From the NCBI GenBank assembly GCA_009760855.2, contig WPIO01000030.1:4037001-4101000 (forward strand): a stretch of DNA of 64,000 bases, read 5' to 3'. The stretch is from Cristatella mucedo. Lineage: Eukaryota; Bryozoa; Phylactolaemata; Cristatellidae. Below, piece by piece: positions 44,521 to 59,508 of this stretch (position 1 is its first letter; every line of letters starts with the position of its first letter). The notes beneath the pieces were generated by a model, which was not told where the DNA came from, made no database searches, and saw only the letters and a list, made by a program, of their open reading frames with translations. The position numbers were made by a program, and so were the translations under genes.

Positions 44521-46397
44521 GAGGTAAAATTCAGAGGAAGTCGCGACTTCCGGCATTGCTCGCTGACTTACGGTACAAACAACAATCCAACAGTGAGCTT
44601 GGCTAGGCAAGAGACATTGTAGAACTATAGCAAAGCTAGCGAGCGGCCGAGTCTTGTTCGAATCGTGGGCGTGCCTATAACTACTAACGTGTGGTATTGC
44701 TCTGAACTCAAACGTTCGCACAGCCACATCTTAAATGACGAGTGCTACAGGTCATGGCCATTTGGTCAATGAAGTATTGCCTTGACTTACGAGTGTCCCA
44801 ACCAACGAGTCTACCGAGAGACGAAAAGTCTCCTGGTCGATTTTTTGCTTTGACTTGAGAGCTAAAAATCGGATGCGAGCAAGCTGCAGAGGCCCCGCCG
44901 CTAGTTGGCGCAGCGAGCGCCACAGTTAGCACCGCAAGATTCGTCCAGCATCTCATATCTCACTCGTTCACTTTATGCGGCTAGCTTGTAGCTAAAGCAT
45001 CAGTGCTGTGCTCACATGTGTGCTGTCAGTTATTTAAAAAACTTTGCTCGTCGAGCGATGGATCCTAATAAAGTGAGTGCGAAGGACGGAAGAAGAAGCG
45101 GATGATGTGCGTTGAATTAAAGAAAGTTATGATCGAAAAACGTGACCAAGGTGGGAGTGTAGTCGACATGGAAAAGCAGAATGAGCGTAGCGCCTCTACG
45201 ATGCGCATCGTGCACTAGAGAAGAAGGATTCGATGAAGGCTGTAACGCCAGCCGAGGGCGTTCGAAAAATTTCTCAACAGCGGACGTGTATCCGTGAGAA
45301 TAAGGAGAAGCATTTAATTGTACGGCTGACGCAAACGCAACTCACATGAGACACTGTGACACAGGTCATAATCTGCGACAAGGCACAAGCTATTTAAGCT
45401 GATTTGCTGCAGCAAACCCCAGGCACTTCAACGGACGAGCCGAAGGGCGAGCCGTCTGAAGCCAGTCTGAGTTGGTTCGAGAATTTTAAAAAGAGGACCG
45501 GTATTATTCACTTCGCTGTCAGATGTGGTGAGGCATTGAGCGCGGCGGATATGAAGGCAGCTGAGGATTACCTCAAGGCCTTTGCTAAAATTTTAGCACC
45601 AGAATGATTCATCCCCCCAGCAAATCTTCAGCTGCGACGAGACATGACTCTTCTGAAGAAGATGTCAAGGAGGACTTGTATAACGGCAGAGGAGGAGATA
45701 ATGCTAGGCCGCGAACCCATGAAGGATAGGCCTCACTCTCGCACTGTGCACCAATGCGACCGGCGACTACAAGATTGATCCGCTGCTCTTGTGTCATCTG
45801 GAAATTCCCAGAGCCTTAAAGTCACACAGGATTCTGAAAAAGAAACTGCAGCTTATGTGGACAGCAAACCCGAGGGCGTGGGCCACCAGGCTTTTTGGAC
45901 TGGGTGAACTTGGCCTTTGATCCGGACGTTGGGATATATCTCCAGGAAAATAACCTACCCATGCAAGCCCTTCTCGTTCTGGACAATGCTACAGCTCCAT
46001 CACCTAACCTTGAAGATGACATTCTCGAAGAGTTGAGTTTTATACATTTTCTGTACATTCCACTCAATAAAAACCCTATCCTTAAGCTCACGGACCAGCA
46101 GGCAATATCTAGTTTCAAGAAGCTCTTCCCCAAGCACCTGTTCAGCCGCTGCTTTGAGGTGACGTGGAGCATGAACCACATACTTTGAGAGTTTTAGAAG
46201 GACCACTATAACATCGTGATTCGGAGCCTCGGAGTTATCGATATGACCTGGCAGGATGTTATAACCAGGACCTCGAGCTATGCGTAGAAGAAGCTGCGGC
46301 CTGAGGTTATGTCTGACACAGACTTTGAAAGACTCAAACCCGAAGCGGCACCTGTGGAGGAGATCGTATACCTCGGCAAGTTCATGGGCCTGGACAT

Positions 46398-47372
46398 ATA
46401 TTAAGAGGAAAGTCAAGAAAATACCTATAACACCTATAACATTTTTCCGACAATCGAATATGTGTTATGATACCTTTCGAAAGACAAGTATGTTAGAACT
46501 GGGATCGAAGGCTCAGACGACTTCTGCATGAAAGGAAATATTCTTTATGCAAACCGCGCCTAACCCGGATGTTAACCGGAAGCAACAAAACTACAAATAA
46601 AAGATTTACCGATCTCTGCATCATGTGCGACTTGTATCCCAACTTGTCGAATCTTGGTAGATCGCTAGAGATACTTGAAGCTTGTTGAGGTGCATACTTG
46701 TGACTTTTATGCAGCTTTATTTCCAGGGTTGGTTGGTGTCTTATAAATTAAATAAATCGACGGATATTTCCCATATCGGAGCGAAATTTAAATGTGAGTT
46801 CAGCTCTGCTTTTTTTACCCTATTTTTAATATTTTTGATTTTTGTTTGATACAATTGGTTCTATATGTCCACGATTACGGAAAATAAAGCTCCAGGACGT
46901 TTGATGACTCGTATACAGCCAAATGTATCGAACCGAAATAAAAAAAATATTAAAAATAGGGTAAAAAGGCAGAGCTGAACTCGCATTTCAAATTTTCCGA
47001 TACATGAAATATTAGTCGATTTATTTAATTTACAAGGCACCAACCAACCCTAGAAATAAAGCTGCCTAAAAGTCACAAGTATGCACCTCAACAAGCTTCA
47101 AGCATCTCTAGCGATCTACCAAGATTCGACAAGCTGGGATACAAGTCGCATATGATGCAGAGATTGGTAAATCTTTTATTTGTACAATTTGTTGCTTCCT
47201 GTTTACATCCGGGTTAGACGTGGTTGGCATAGCCAATTTTTCTTTCATGTGGAAGTCGTCAGAACTTGCGATCCCAGTTCTAACATATTTGTCTTACGAA
47301 AGGTACCGTAAACACATATTTGATTGTCGGACAAATTGTACAGGCAATTCATGATATTCCCCTTTAAATATA
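46398..47372. mobile_element. Long inverted-repeat (foldback) element inserted in Tigger
   Basis: Two arms of roughly 450 bases are reverse complements at about 85-90% by eye. Matching landmarks include GACTTGTATCCCAACTTGTC (46630) with its complement near 47130, GGTTGGTTGGTG (46727) with CACCAACCAACC (47038), and ACCCTATTTTTAATATTTTT (46818) with AAAAATATTAAAAATAGGGT-like sequence (46945). The centre is near 46890 with almost no spacer. No transposase is present. It interrupts the transposase reading, so it came later. Confidence 0.82.
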
Positions 47373-47379
47373 AACTATA

Positions 47380-47505
47380 ATATAATTCATTTGTATAGCA
47401 CCGTAAGATAACTTAATCTCTATTAAGGTGCTTAACATATGCCTCGGAGCTCGAGCCCACGACCTAGACCTGACCTTGGTCGGGTCGAGCACTGGGCCAA
47501 ACCAG
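47380..47505 (-). mobile_element. SINE-A copy nested in Tigger
   Basis: Minus strand: CTGGTTTGGCCCAGTGCTCG, GTCGTGGGCTCGAGCTCCG, then TAAGCACCTTAATAGAGATT and CGGTGCTATACAAATGAATT. Abuts the foldback element. Confidence 0.88.
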
Positions 47506-48020
47506 CACGTCGGATGAGGATGACATCAATGAGCTCATTGAGGAGCACTCCCAGGAACTGACAACGGAAGAGCTAAAGGAGCTACAGACGCAGTAGCACA
47601 TGAAGAGTTTGCTGGAAATAGATATCGAGCCGAGGAAGCTATCTCTACAAGTGAGATAAAGGAAAATTTGCGAATGTGGGAGAAACCTTCAGATGTTATT
47701 CAAAATGAACCAGCAGAAAAAGTTGCAACTGGGCGTGCGACGGAGCTATATAATGACATTTGCCTAACTCATTTCAGAAATATTCTGAAGGGGAGGATTA
47801 TATAGGTCTTATTGGAAAGATTTCTGTTGAAAACCCCTGCAGATGAAAGTGAGGAAAGCGTTGCGAAAAAGGTAAAAATCAGCCAATAAGATTCAGTTAT
47901 ACGTTTAAGCCTTTCTCCTCCTACTTCGTCCGTCAGCATCTTCAAGTCATCCGATGTCCAAGGTAAATTCTGTAAATGATACTTAATAAAACCAGTTTAT
48001 TGCAGTACATTTTATTTCCG

Positions 48021-48166
48021 AGCTGGTTTGGCCCAGTGGTTACGGTGCTCGCCCTGACCAAGGTCTGGCGGCCGAGGTCGTGAGCTCGAGCCCCTTGGCA
48101 TATGCGACGCACCTGAATAGAGATAAAAAAAAACTCTTAAGGTACTGTACAAATGAGTTGTATATA
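48021..48166 (+). mobile_element. SINE-A copy, full length
   Basis: Plus strand. Box A TGGCCCAGTGG, box-B-like GAGCTCGAGCC, then GCACCTGAATAGAGAT, a short poly-A and CTTAAGGTACTGTACAAATG. A good reference copy of the family. Confidence 0.9.
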
Positions 48167-48970
48167 CAGTATATTGTACTGTTTTTATACGCAAAATTGG
48201 TTATTTATAAGTAAATTTTTTAATTCAAAACCACGTCACAAAAAATCGCGGTGTTTATTGGGGTCCGGAACAGATTAACGGCATTTCAATTCTTTTCAAT
48301 GAAGAAAATTGTTTTTACTTGTGTAAAATTTGAGTTACAAGCTCCATCGTGGGAAGAATTGAACTCGTAAGTCAAGGCACCACTGTACTAGTAGCAAATT
48401 GCACTTTTAAGCATGTCTAACAATTCGCAGAAGTAGCATCAAGTACACGAAGTTGAATAGATTGTAACTAAATGCAGTTACTATGTATATTGGTCATTCT
48501 GACGCGTCATTTGAGGCCCCTGTACGATACCATCTACTTTGTCAAAGTTTTACTGTTATCTGACCTTATCTATAGATGGCCATGGGCTTACACAAAGTCA
48601 CAACTCTGAAGCAATTAGATTACGACTCGCAAAGTTCCCAATACTGACAGTACGTTGTCCAAGAAAAAACTCTGCTGGAAGAAACAGTATGTAGGGCTGA
48701 GAATGACTGACCTATGTGTCGATACTTCAACGTGCCAAGTTTTACTATTGTAGCGCTCCGGAATACACAGAGTACGTTCGATGTTTACGCTAACAATAAG
48801 CTGAGATAGAAAACAATGGAGGCTGCTTCTGCATCCGCACTGGAAGAGCGCTGAAAAAAGACGCTCAACCGATATTAGCTAAGCGAGGCAGGAATAGAGC
48901 AGCAATGGATCAGCTTAAAAAACGGAAAAGAAATTGAGCATGTATATCGTGGAGAAACTAGGTAAGCGCT

Positions 48971-49072
<102 letters not shown>

Positions 49073-49796
49073 AGCTTAACCTTGGGCAAGGCTCCAGAAC
49101 TAAAATCTTGTACCTCTGAATCGGTCAGATCTTGTCCGAAGCAAGAATAGTTGTCATACCACTTTAACCTATGCCAAACCTATTGTCCGGGCGTTAACAC
49201 TAGCTTCGACTGCGGTCACTTACGGGTCAGTCCAACTTTAAGTCATCTTCAACCTGAAGTCTGCATGAACTACGTGATGCCGATTTAATTACCTGAAAAA
49301 GTCTCAGAAACTTTTGATTGGTTGTTGTGCCTTCAGCAAAGTCGTTGACTGTCTGACACTTGTCGTTCTGTAGCTAAATAACCGAATCTTTAGCTGAATT
49401 TATGTAACACTAAACTCCCGAGAAAAATTAAAAACCATCCAGTCGAACCAGACAGATAGAAGATTGAGAAGTGTCGTGTTCTCTACAGGAGTTGATCTTA
49501 CGACCTCCGCATAATGAGCGAATGTCATTTAAACTTGCACCATTCAATGGTCTTCTGTTTATTCATGAAGCTTTCAGATAAATCGACCAAGACCGATCGA
49601 TCGCTAGGGCCACAGAACAGTCTGCGCATTGATTTTCTTGTTAAATCCTGACGTGGAATTTGGAGTACCTCCCAGCGGCAGCTTATGCGATTGCTTCGAA
49701 ATTGTAGAAAAGTGAGTACTGCCTTTTATAGCATCTTTCATAAGAAAAATATTGCTGATCAGCCAAATTAGTCTTCCGTAGCCGATGCACATTATC

Positions 49797-49876
49797 TATA
49801 ATAGCAATAATACACTTGATAGAGCGCTCTCAGAAAACTCAATCTCTTTCTAGGTGCTTTACATTTGCTGAGGGGT
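49797..49876 (-). mobile_element. LINE tail fragment
   Basis: Minus-strand copy: AAAGCACCTAGAAAGAGATT...GAGAGCGCTCTATCAAGTG and ATT units. Confidence 0.8.
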
Positions 49877-51439
49877 GATCAATCAATCATGGCCAAAAAG
49901 TCACACTAAAATGGTCGCCTACTATTTACAATTGCATCTTACCTACGACGCTAGAAGATGTGTTAAGTTAGTCTCGACACATTGAATTAATAGTCTGTTA
50001 ACTAAGCAAACCAAAATTCAAATTGTTGTTTGATCGAGCCTGATTTCTTCAGTTGATGATAAAGTCTCACGACAGCAAAACGTTCAGTGGTGGCTGAGGT
50101 TTTGGCAATAGTAGAATGACTAATTCATGTGAACTATGGTAGACTATTGCGATACTATTATGAAAAGATCCTGAACTTCATGCGCATGGAAATGCATCTT
50201 GTCCTAGTTCATAGCATTCAATGCACGATAAAACGCGAGCACCGAATGTTATTTTAAATTTTTTTAATGCCAATATTTTATAATAATAGCGATAGAGAAG
50301 AATTTTTTCGGCAATTGTGTCATTAAGTATTAACATCACCACGTCTAATCATTTGATGGGCAAAGACCTCTATAATTATGGCCTGCAAGCAATATTTTTT
50401 GGTTTAAATGCCAGTGCTAGATTACGGGGGCAGAATTCGAAAAATTAACCAACATCTAGATTTCTTTCAGAAGCCAGGTGAACTCGAATTAATCTATTGG
50501 ACGTTTTAAATAAGCAGTAGAAGCCCCTCTGCCTCACACACGCTTTTCTAAAGCTAGGAAATGAAAGCTCTTAACAACTGTTACCGCCTCTTACTTATTG
50601 TTTGCCCTTCCGGGCGGATTCCTCACTCGATTCATACGTACCTTGCACGCTGCATGCTTTATCTGGTGTATGCTTGTGATCGGCATTGCAATTTACTATA
50701 TCTCACTCGGTGTATGCCAATGCTGTTTAGTGTATGCTTTTGGCTTTGGGGCTTATTCCTAGAGCAAGCTACTGCCAATAATGACTACGGCGTCCAAGAG
50801 CAGCTCTACTAATATTCCGCGGACAGAATGGGTTGTATAATCAAGGATTAGTAAGATAAGTAGAAGGGTGTGTAACATAACTTTAAAGGATCTTTATGTA
50901 TGGTCCATGCCCGCTCTAGTGGCGTGGCAGTAGCTATTTATTGCTCTCAAGTATATGTGCAGTACCAGCTAGTGGAAACCATTCTACTGTGCCAGCTAAT
51001 TCTTTTCTTGGGTTTATGGCTGTCGTTAAGACCAAACAATCGATAGCATTATTGTGATTGTGTCAACTATATTAGTGAATGGGTTACCTCCTGCCAGATT
51101 TCAGGGCGTAGAAACGCGCCGATGGCAAGGTTATCCTACTTTTTTTGAGTTTATTGTTCACAGACATGCTGACATTTATCTGAACGCATTATTAATGTAA
51201 ACACAAGCGAGTAACGATTGACGGCTGATAGACTGACTTAGTACACGAGCGCCATTTGTGAAGTGCTGAAAGCAGGACGGATTTTATGACTGTTACTGAT
51301 AATTGTCTCTTTTGGGCCCATTTGAGCAAAAAGTAATTAATGAAGAGTCCAACGCTAGTTTAGCCTAAGCTAGACCTGTGTAGTGCCACTGCAGCACATT
51401 TCGAAATCATATACGTATGAGAGCTGAATTTACCACCAT

Positions 51440-52318
51440 AAAATATAATTAATTTGTATAGCACCCTAAGAGAACTTAAATCCAAGTTTCAAAGTGACCT
51501 CTTGTGAGACGACCACATCAGCTCCACAATCAAGTCTGCCTACTTTCAGCTTCATAACATTGCTAAAATTCGGGCTTGTTTAGATAAGGATACCACGTCT
51601 GAGTTGGTCCATGGATTTGTGACATCCCGTCTTAACTTCTGTAACTCACTGCTTGCTGGCCTACCGGCATGTGCAATCAGGCGATTATAGCTGGTGGAAA
51701 ACACCGCAGCTAGGCTTGTCTGTCGCGAGCTTCGCAGTTAACACATCACACCACTTCTCGCCGACCTGCACTGGCTACCAGTCAAGCAACGGATTAACTT
51801 CAAGGTTTTGTTGCTCACTTTTAGGTCACTTCGTTCTTTGGCTCCAGCCTATCTCTTAAGATCTACTCCCCCACCAGGCCAGGCATCGTACTACCCACTT
51901 TTTGGAATCAATCTGTTTACCCATACCTCGTACAAACCTCAAATCCTTTGGAGACTGTGCATTTAGTTCGTATGCTCTCAAAGCCTGTAATTCACTCCCG
52001 ACTTGCGTCACAGCATCCCCTGACTTGATCACATTTAAAAAGAACTTGAAACACACCTATTTAGGACCACATTTAGTGGGTCCCTGTGATTCGTCCTTCG
52101 AGTGCTTACGTGTACTGACACTGTGCACGCTGCCACTAACCACACTTGCATGCTGACCCTGTGCATATCACCTCTAACCATGTTATTCTAGTTGTTTATC
52201 AAGCATGATGCTACTCACCATTCAATCGCGTTTCCCTTTGCAGCAAATGTAAAGCGCCTAGAAAGAGATTGAGTTCTCTGAGGGTGCTTTTTTAAGTGCA
52301 TTATTGTTATTATTAAAT
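51440..52318 (+). mobile_element. CR1/L2-like LINE, 3' part (LINE copy F), preceded by a short antisense tail
   Basis: From about 51487 the plus strand encodes the broken ORF2 end (CLLAGLPACAIR, LADLHWLPVKQRI, SFGDCAFSSYALKACNSL), the 3' UTR, the hairpin (AAGCGCCTAGAAAGAG ...GAGGGTGCTT) and ATT units. Bases 51440-51486 look like the end of an antisense SINE-A tail. Confidence 0.85.
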
Positions 52319-52324
52319 CTTTAT

Positions 52325-52416
52325 TCGGGCGATTCACATATGCCACGGGGCTAGAGCTCACGACTTTGGTCAGACCTTGGTCGAGGCGAGCACCATACTC
52401 ACTGGGCCAAACCAGC
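52325..52416 (-). mobile_element. SINE-A copy, head part
   Basis: Minus strand: GCTGGTTTGGCCCAGTGAGT, GACCAAGGTCTGACC, GTCGTGAGCTCTAGCCCCG. Directly follows LINE copy F. Confidence 0.85.
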
Positions 52417-53284
52417 TCGGCATTGTGTCTATCTTCTTTAGAGTTGAACGTGAGACTTCCGAAGCGTAGGGCCAGTATCCCAATATGATACATAGTGACT
52501 CGTGCGGATTGGCTGATTGGAACCAAGTAGACTAGGCTCGATGTCACTCTCCCTAAGAGTAGCCTAACCCACAGGCAATGGGGAGCACTTTTCTAGCTAG
52601 CAGGTCTAACAACCTAAGACTACTAAGCCTAGTGATAGGTATGCCACCCCTCTCAATGCCGGCATTTGAAAGAGCTGGACTCAAGGTATGCGACACAGCT
52701 GAGCATGCAGTGTTGGTGTAAGGGATTTACGCTCAGTGACTCAATTATCTCCTGGTCTCCACTTGTCAGGCCAGCGTTCTGTATTCTAGCTTCCGTGTAT
52801 TACCATTATTATGAAAGCAACTTCCGTCTACAATCGACGTAAACTCAAAAAGCGTGACCGTCAAGCTTGAACTTTGACGCGTGTCTTGAAAGCGGTAAGG
52901 CTAAGGTATTTGTTTAATTACGGTTGGCTTAGCAATTGCCCTTGACCCTGCATGACAATCTCATAACCATAAAAATCCTGACAACCAAGGCATCCTTCAA
53001 AGCTTTCTAGGTCAAGGCCAGACATCCTAAAATAATGCACTGATTCTTACACTATTAAAAACACCCTGACAAAAGCTTCTGAAACACGAAAAAAAATTCG
53101 CGCTAAGCTCTGATTGATTTTTTGAGGAACCGAAAGCGTGAAAATCAATTTAATTTTATAAAGCAGCTAAGTAAAATTCCATTCACTTACGTCAAAGCAG
53201 TAGCGTTTGTTTTAGATTTTTTAAAGCCCAGACGAGTTCGAGACTGATTGAAAGAATATAATCAAAGTTACAATACCAAATTTA
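52417..53284. other. Intergenic stretch, nothing recognised
   Basis: No frame, repeat or RNA of note. Confidence 0.5.
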
Positions 53285-53582
53285 AAGCTTGGCCATTGCA
53301 GCGCAGTGCTGGCGACGCCCAGACGAGATGAGAGGCGCCCGAGAAGTAGTCTTAAACACTGCCGAAAGATAGAGCAAAACAAGTAGAGAGACTTTAATTA
53401 AGTTTACATTCCGTCGAGGGCCCTATATACCCGAAGCAAAGCTGACTTTATGGAGTGACAAGCTCTAAATCCAGACTGCAACTTACTTGCCGGGCTTGGG
53501 GTTTCACGATACGAGATCAGCTGGTCTGCTACAACTCGCTCCGTTGTCTTTTATAGGAAAGATAGAAGGGAGGCTGGGCGGA

Positions 53583-53717
53583 AGCTTGGCCCAGTGGTTT
53601 AAGGTGCTCACCCTGACCAAGGTCTGGTCTAGGTCACGGGCTCGAGCCCTATGGCGTATGCGAAGCGCCTTAATAAAGATTAAGATCTCTTAGGGTGCTA
53701 CGCAAATGAATTATATA
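53583..53717 (+). mobile_element. SINE-A copy nested in LINE copy G
   Basis: Plus strand: GCTTGGCCCAGTGG, CACGGGCTCGAGCCC, GAAGCGCCTTAATAAAGATT, TCTCTTAGGGTGCTACGCAA, ATGAATTATATA. Confidence 0.9.
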
Positions 53718-53789
53718 AGCTGCCCAGGTTCTCTTGGTCTGGAGTTGCTTTCTTAATTGATGGCCTAACAACAGCCTTTTTGAAAGGTG

Positions 53790-54350
53790 TAGGGTATGGA
53801 CATATTTGCCACGTTAAGCCACTGCTGGCCGATACTGCAAGCAATAACGGCTCGCCACAACCTGGTTCTGGGTCGCCTAATCGTGGCTCTTACGGTCACC
53901 GAGCTCTCCTGCATCTCGACAGGTCGCGCCGTCCCGCTCGCCCGGGGTTCGGCTCTCTAGCCGGACCTGGTCATCGACAACGGCACCGACGTGATCATAG
54001 CAATGCTGTTTGACGACAGCAAGGATGTCCTTGTGGTGTCGGCCAGGAAAAGGTTGATAAATACGAGGCCATAGCCCGGTCTTAGCTGACCGCTGGCTAC
54101 AGGACGGCAGTGGTGAGGCCCTTCGTGATCGGTGCCGTGGGTAGCTGATGGTCAGATAATGAAGCCTGCCTGAAGGACCTCAGCATTGCGCTCAAGGAAC
54201 GGACGGCATTGCTGCAGTTGTGCGTCTTGGACGCCATTTCCGGGTCGGAAGCCATGCGGTCCCTGTTCCTCAACCGTGAGTCGCGGGTGGCCCCCCCCCC
54301 CGCGGCCCCGGCAGGGCAGGGCTCCTCCGGCCAAGGCGCCATTATTTGTT
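53790..54350 (+). pseudogene. C-terminal remnant of a second non-LTR retrotransposon (copy 2)
   Basis: Plus strand, broken. DLVIDNGTDVIIAMLFDD and KDVLVVSARKR precede VRPFVIGAVGS, NEACLKDLSIALKERTALL and CVLDAISGSEAMRSLFLN. Same domain as at 38360 but longer on the N-terminal side. The order D-L-V-I-D ... K-Y-E ... V-I-G-A is that of the C-terminal part of some LINE polymerases. A run of C (54291-54302) follows. Confidence 0.55.
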
Positions 54351-54877
54351 CTAATATGTTAATATATCTTGATGTATTTGTGCAAGCAGTCGCGTACACC
54401 AGAAGACTGATGCTGTTTATTGTGGAACGAGGAGCCAGGCCGTAGCGGAGCCACGCTAGCGCATAACATTCTACACCTGTGTGTCCGCTGTGCTCCTCTA
54501 GGAGGCTTCCCCGGAGTTGTACGCTGTCGCGGTAAGCAGACCCAACATATATGTAATCATGTTAGTTATGCATGGGAGTAGCAGATCTATGCACCGTACA
54601 AGTAGGACAGTGGGAATAGGGTCTAGAAGACTAGTAGTTTTCTTTAACTGGAAGATTATTCACAAGATGAGAGCATTCGAGGCCTCCTTGAAGGCAGACA
54701 TTGAGCTGGTTGGTGCACGGAATTGAGGAACACGATTCCTTAAGGGGTTGTTATTGGGGGATAAGAGTTCCAGATGAGATGCAGCTACCTTGGGGATGGA
54801 CTCTCCGATCTTGTCTATCTTGCTGACAAAGAAGCTAGAGAAGTAACCGGGTAGATCGCCACAAGGATTACTGGGTC

Positions 54878-55036
54878 TGGCCTGGTAGCCCAGGAGGTAA
54901 GGTGCTTGCTATCCACAACAAAGGTCGTGGGTATGAATCCTGCAGTGGGCGATCTGCTATTGCCAACTGCAAACAGTCGTGATCGCCATTAAGGCTCTTC
55001 TGCACCTTATACAAATGAGGCTGTTAAATCAGATAA
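54878..55036 (+). mobile_element. SINE-B copy nested in LINE copy G
   Basis: Plus strand: GGCCTGGTAGCCCAGGAGG head, GGTCGTGGGTATGAATCCTG box B, GTGGGCGATCTGC core, ACAAATGAGGCTGTTAAATC end. Confidence 0.88.
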
Positions 55037-55599
55037 CATATTCTTTGGTTAGAGCTAACCTGGGAGCGGTTAAGATAGCTGGTGGTAGAAGTCCGAATTC
55101 TTGGATTGTGCATCAATCAGTTGATTCAATAATATCCTAAAGTAGCTCGACTTGGCCTTAGCTTGGATTGATTGGTTTGACCTACTGTATGTAGTCTTTG
55201 TATGCTTGATGATGAAGAGTCAGTCCTGATCTTATGTATGCTTTCTCAAGCTTGCATTTAGTTGACCTAGCTAGTTTAATGCCTACGGTCAACCACGAGC
55301 CGTCTGGGCGGGGGGGGGGGGCACACATTGGGCTTAGTAAGCACTCGTTAAGCAGTCAGAGGGCACACGTCAGCAAGTGTTGTGTTGTAACATTCCATCA
55401 AAGATAACATGTCGGAAGAGGGACTGAGCAGCATGTCGAAGATATTGTCTGCCCCTTTCAGCCGTTGACAGGCCCGAGTTGCTGAGTTTTGCATCAATTA
55501 TAGATAACCATGTCCACACACTAGGAATCTTAAGTAAAAGGAATTGTATTAATATAGACGCTGTCACAAGTGGGGACTAGTTGGGCTGTGGCACTTAGG

Positions 55600-56000
55600 T
55601 CAAACCAGACCGAAAATGAAGCAGCATTTCTTAGCTGAGAAAATGACTACATGAGTGGAGGCATCGTGCTCATTCAAAGGCAAGCCGATTAGAAATAGCA
55701 TGCCCAAATTACGGGTAGACGTCACTAAAGTGATAGATGAACCAAGCTTGAGGGTGTCTTCTAGCTTGAAGGTGACATTTCACCTGCCCATAACTATTAG
55801 GTAGTTGGTCCTAATATACAAAACCTTGATGCAAGAGAGCGCCCCAGTACGAATGTCGTCAATTAGGTTGCAAGGGTAGAAAGCCAGACGAGCGTTAGAA
55901 AATTAGGCTTTGACGAATTGATAGGTAGATATAGCTGAGTATCATCGGCATATCAAGGAAAGCCAAGAGAGTGAACGTTGTAAAAAGAAAGGGGCTTAAA
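55600..56000 (-). mobile_element. Diverged LINE RT fragment (LINE copy H)
   Basis: Minus strand. The region around 55930-55960 corresponds to the YADD box (plus strand CTGAGTATCATCGGCATATC versus CTGAGTGTCATCTGCATAGA in copies A and E). Another subfamily, heavily mutated. Confidence 0.6.
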
Positions 56001-56206
56001 GCCAGCCATTCAAGAGTGGATAAGTAATTCTCGTTCAATGTACAATAAATCGCTAGTAAATATCGCTGTGATTCTTGAAGAGGCATTGACCTGCTTGCTG
56101 TAACTGAGGCATGGCAGAAATGGACTAACTGCCCGACCTATGCCAACCCAACATGCTTTTTTCTCCCACACGCCAAAGCAATAAAAACTGATGGCGAAGC
56201 CATCTG

Positions 56207-56242
56207 TCACTATTCACTAGTCACTATTCACTAGTCACTATT
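56207..56242. repeat. 14-bp tandem repeat
   Basis: TCACTATTCACTAG in two full copies plus a partial third. Confidence 0.9.
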
Positions 56243-56359
56243 CTGTCCTGCAAATATGTACGATTCTTGACCGAAACTAGGTGATATCGACTAACAACTT
56301 AAAAAATTACCAATGCAAGCCTTACGTGCTCCTTTTCCCCATGCCCGTAAGTTAATGCT

Positions 56360-56436
56360 TCATTTGCAGCAAATGTAAAATGCCTAGAAAGAGATCCAGT
56401 TCTCTGAGGGTGCTATACAATGCATCATTATTAATG
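56360..56436 (+). mobile_element. LINE tail fragment
   Basis: GCAAATGTAAAATGCCTAGA...CTGAGGGTGCTATACAATGC and ATT. Confidence 0.8.
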
Positions 56437-56739
56437 AAATCAGCCGATGTGGCCAACGGAACAGACCAGCTAGACTGGTATACTATGACTTCCAGATAGC
56501 TGAGGTCAACAAGTACCGGTCATCCCTAGCCTTTGTAGCATGGGTTAAGAGATATAGGCTCGGTCCATTTCTTTTCACCATGTATACTCCCCCTGAATGC
56601 ACGTCGACCGACTAACCAAACTACAAATTACAAATATTGTTTACGTTACGAGTGACATCTGCTACTCAATCTGTAGAAATAACAGCTGATAACAGCTGCA
56701 ACCACTTACAAAATTTCAATAGCCTAGTCAGCGCCAAGG

Positions 56740-56745
56740 TTTATT
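56740..56745 (-). promoter_or_regulatory. Likely RUVBL1 polyadenylation signal
   Basis: AATAAA on the minus strand, about 130 bases after the RUVBL1 stop codon. Confidence 0.6.
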
Positions 56746-56872
56746 ATGGCTCTCGAGCAACAAGAATAAAAACACAAGCTTTTGGCATGTAATATATACC
56801 ATACACAAATCTGAGGTACATACCAGGTACTCATCTGACCCACCGATGGCAACAGGGACTATTTTACAAAAT

Positions 56873-59508
<2,636 letters not shown>

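Larger units (their letters stand above)
45058..47875 (+). pseudogene. Tigger transposase pseudogene
   Basis: Starts MDPNKVSAKDGRRSG at 45058, then meets stops. The CENP-B/HTH part ends LLQQTPGTSTDE (45405) and SWFENFKKRTGI. The DDE part shows WVNLAFDPDVGIYLQENNLP, ALLVLDNATAPSPNLEDD (second catalytic Asp in LDNA) and ISSFKKLFPKHLFSRCFEV. The C-terminus stops near 46395 (VEEIVYLGKFMGLDI) and resumes at 47509 (DEDDINELIEEHSQELTTEE, then LTHFRNILKG and ESVAKKVK). Multiple stops and frameshifts; not functional. Confidence 0.88.
44777..48385 (+). mobile_element. Tigger/pogo-type DNA transposon, decayed, with nested insertions
   Basis: Terminal inverted repeats contain CCTTGACTTACGAG (44780) and its complement CTCGTAAGTCAAGG (48364), with TA on both outer sides. 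The transposase pseudogene lies between. The 3.6-kb length includes a foldback insert of about 1 kb (46398-47372), a SINE-A in the ORF (47380) and a SINE-A in the 3' part (48021). Without them it would be about 2.4 kb, close to Tigger1. Tigger is a cut-and-paste element of the Tc1/mariner superfamily that targets TA. Confidence 0.88.
53285..55560 (-). mobile_element. CR1/L2-like LINE, nested and scattered (LINE copy G)
   Basis: Minus-strand pieces of the same LINE as copy C: 53285-53580 (RT), 53730-53800, 54540-54870 and 55040-55560. Between them sit a SINE-A, a non-LTR remnant and a SINE-B. The plus-strand wording GGAAGCTGGGCGG / CCTGCTGAAAAAG-type segments aligns with the copy C sequence at 35580-36470. 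Confidence 0.75.
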
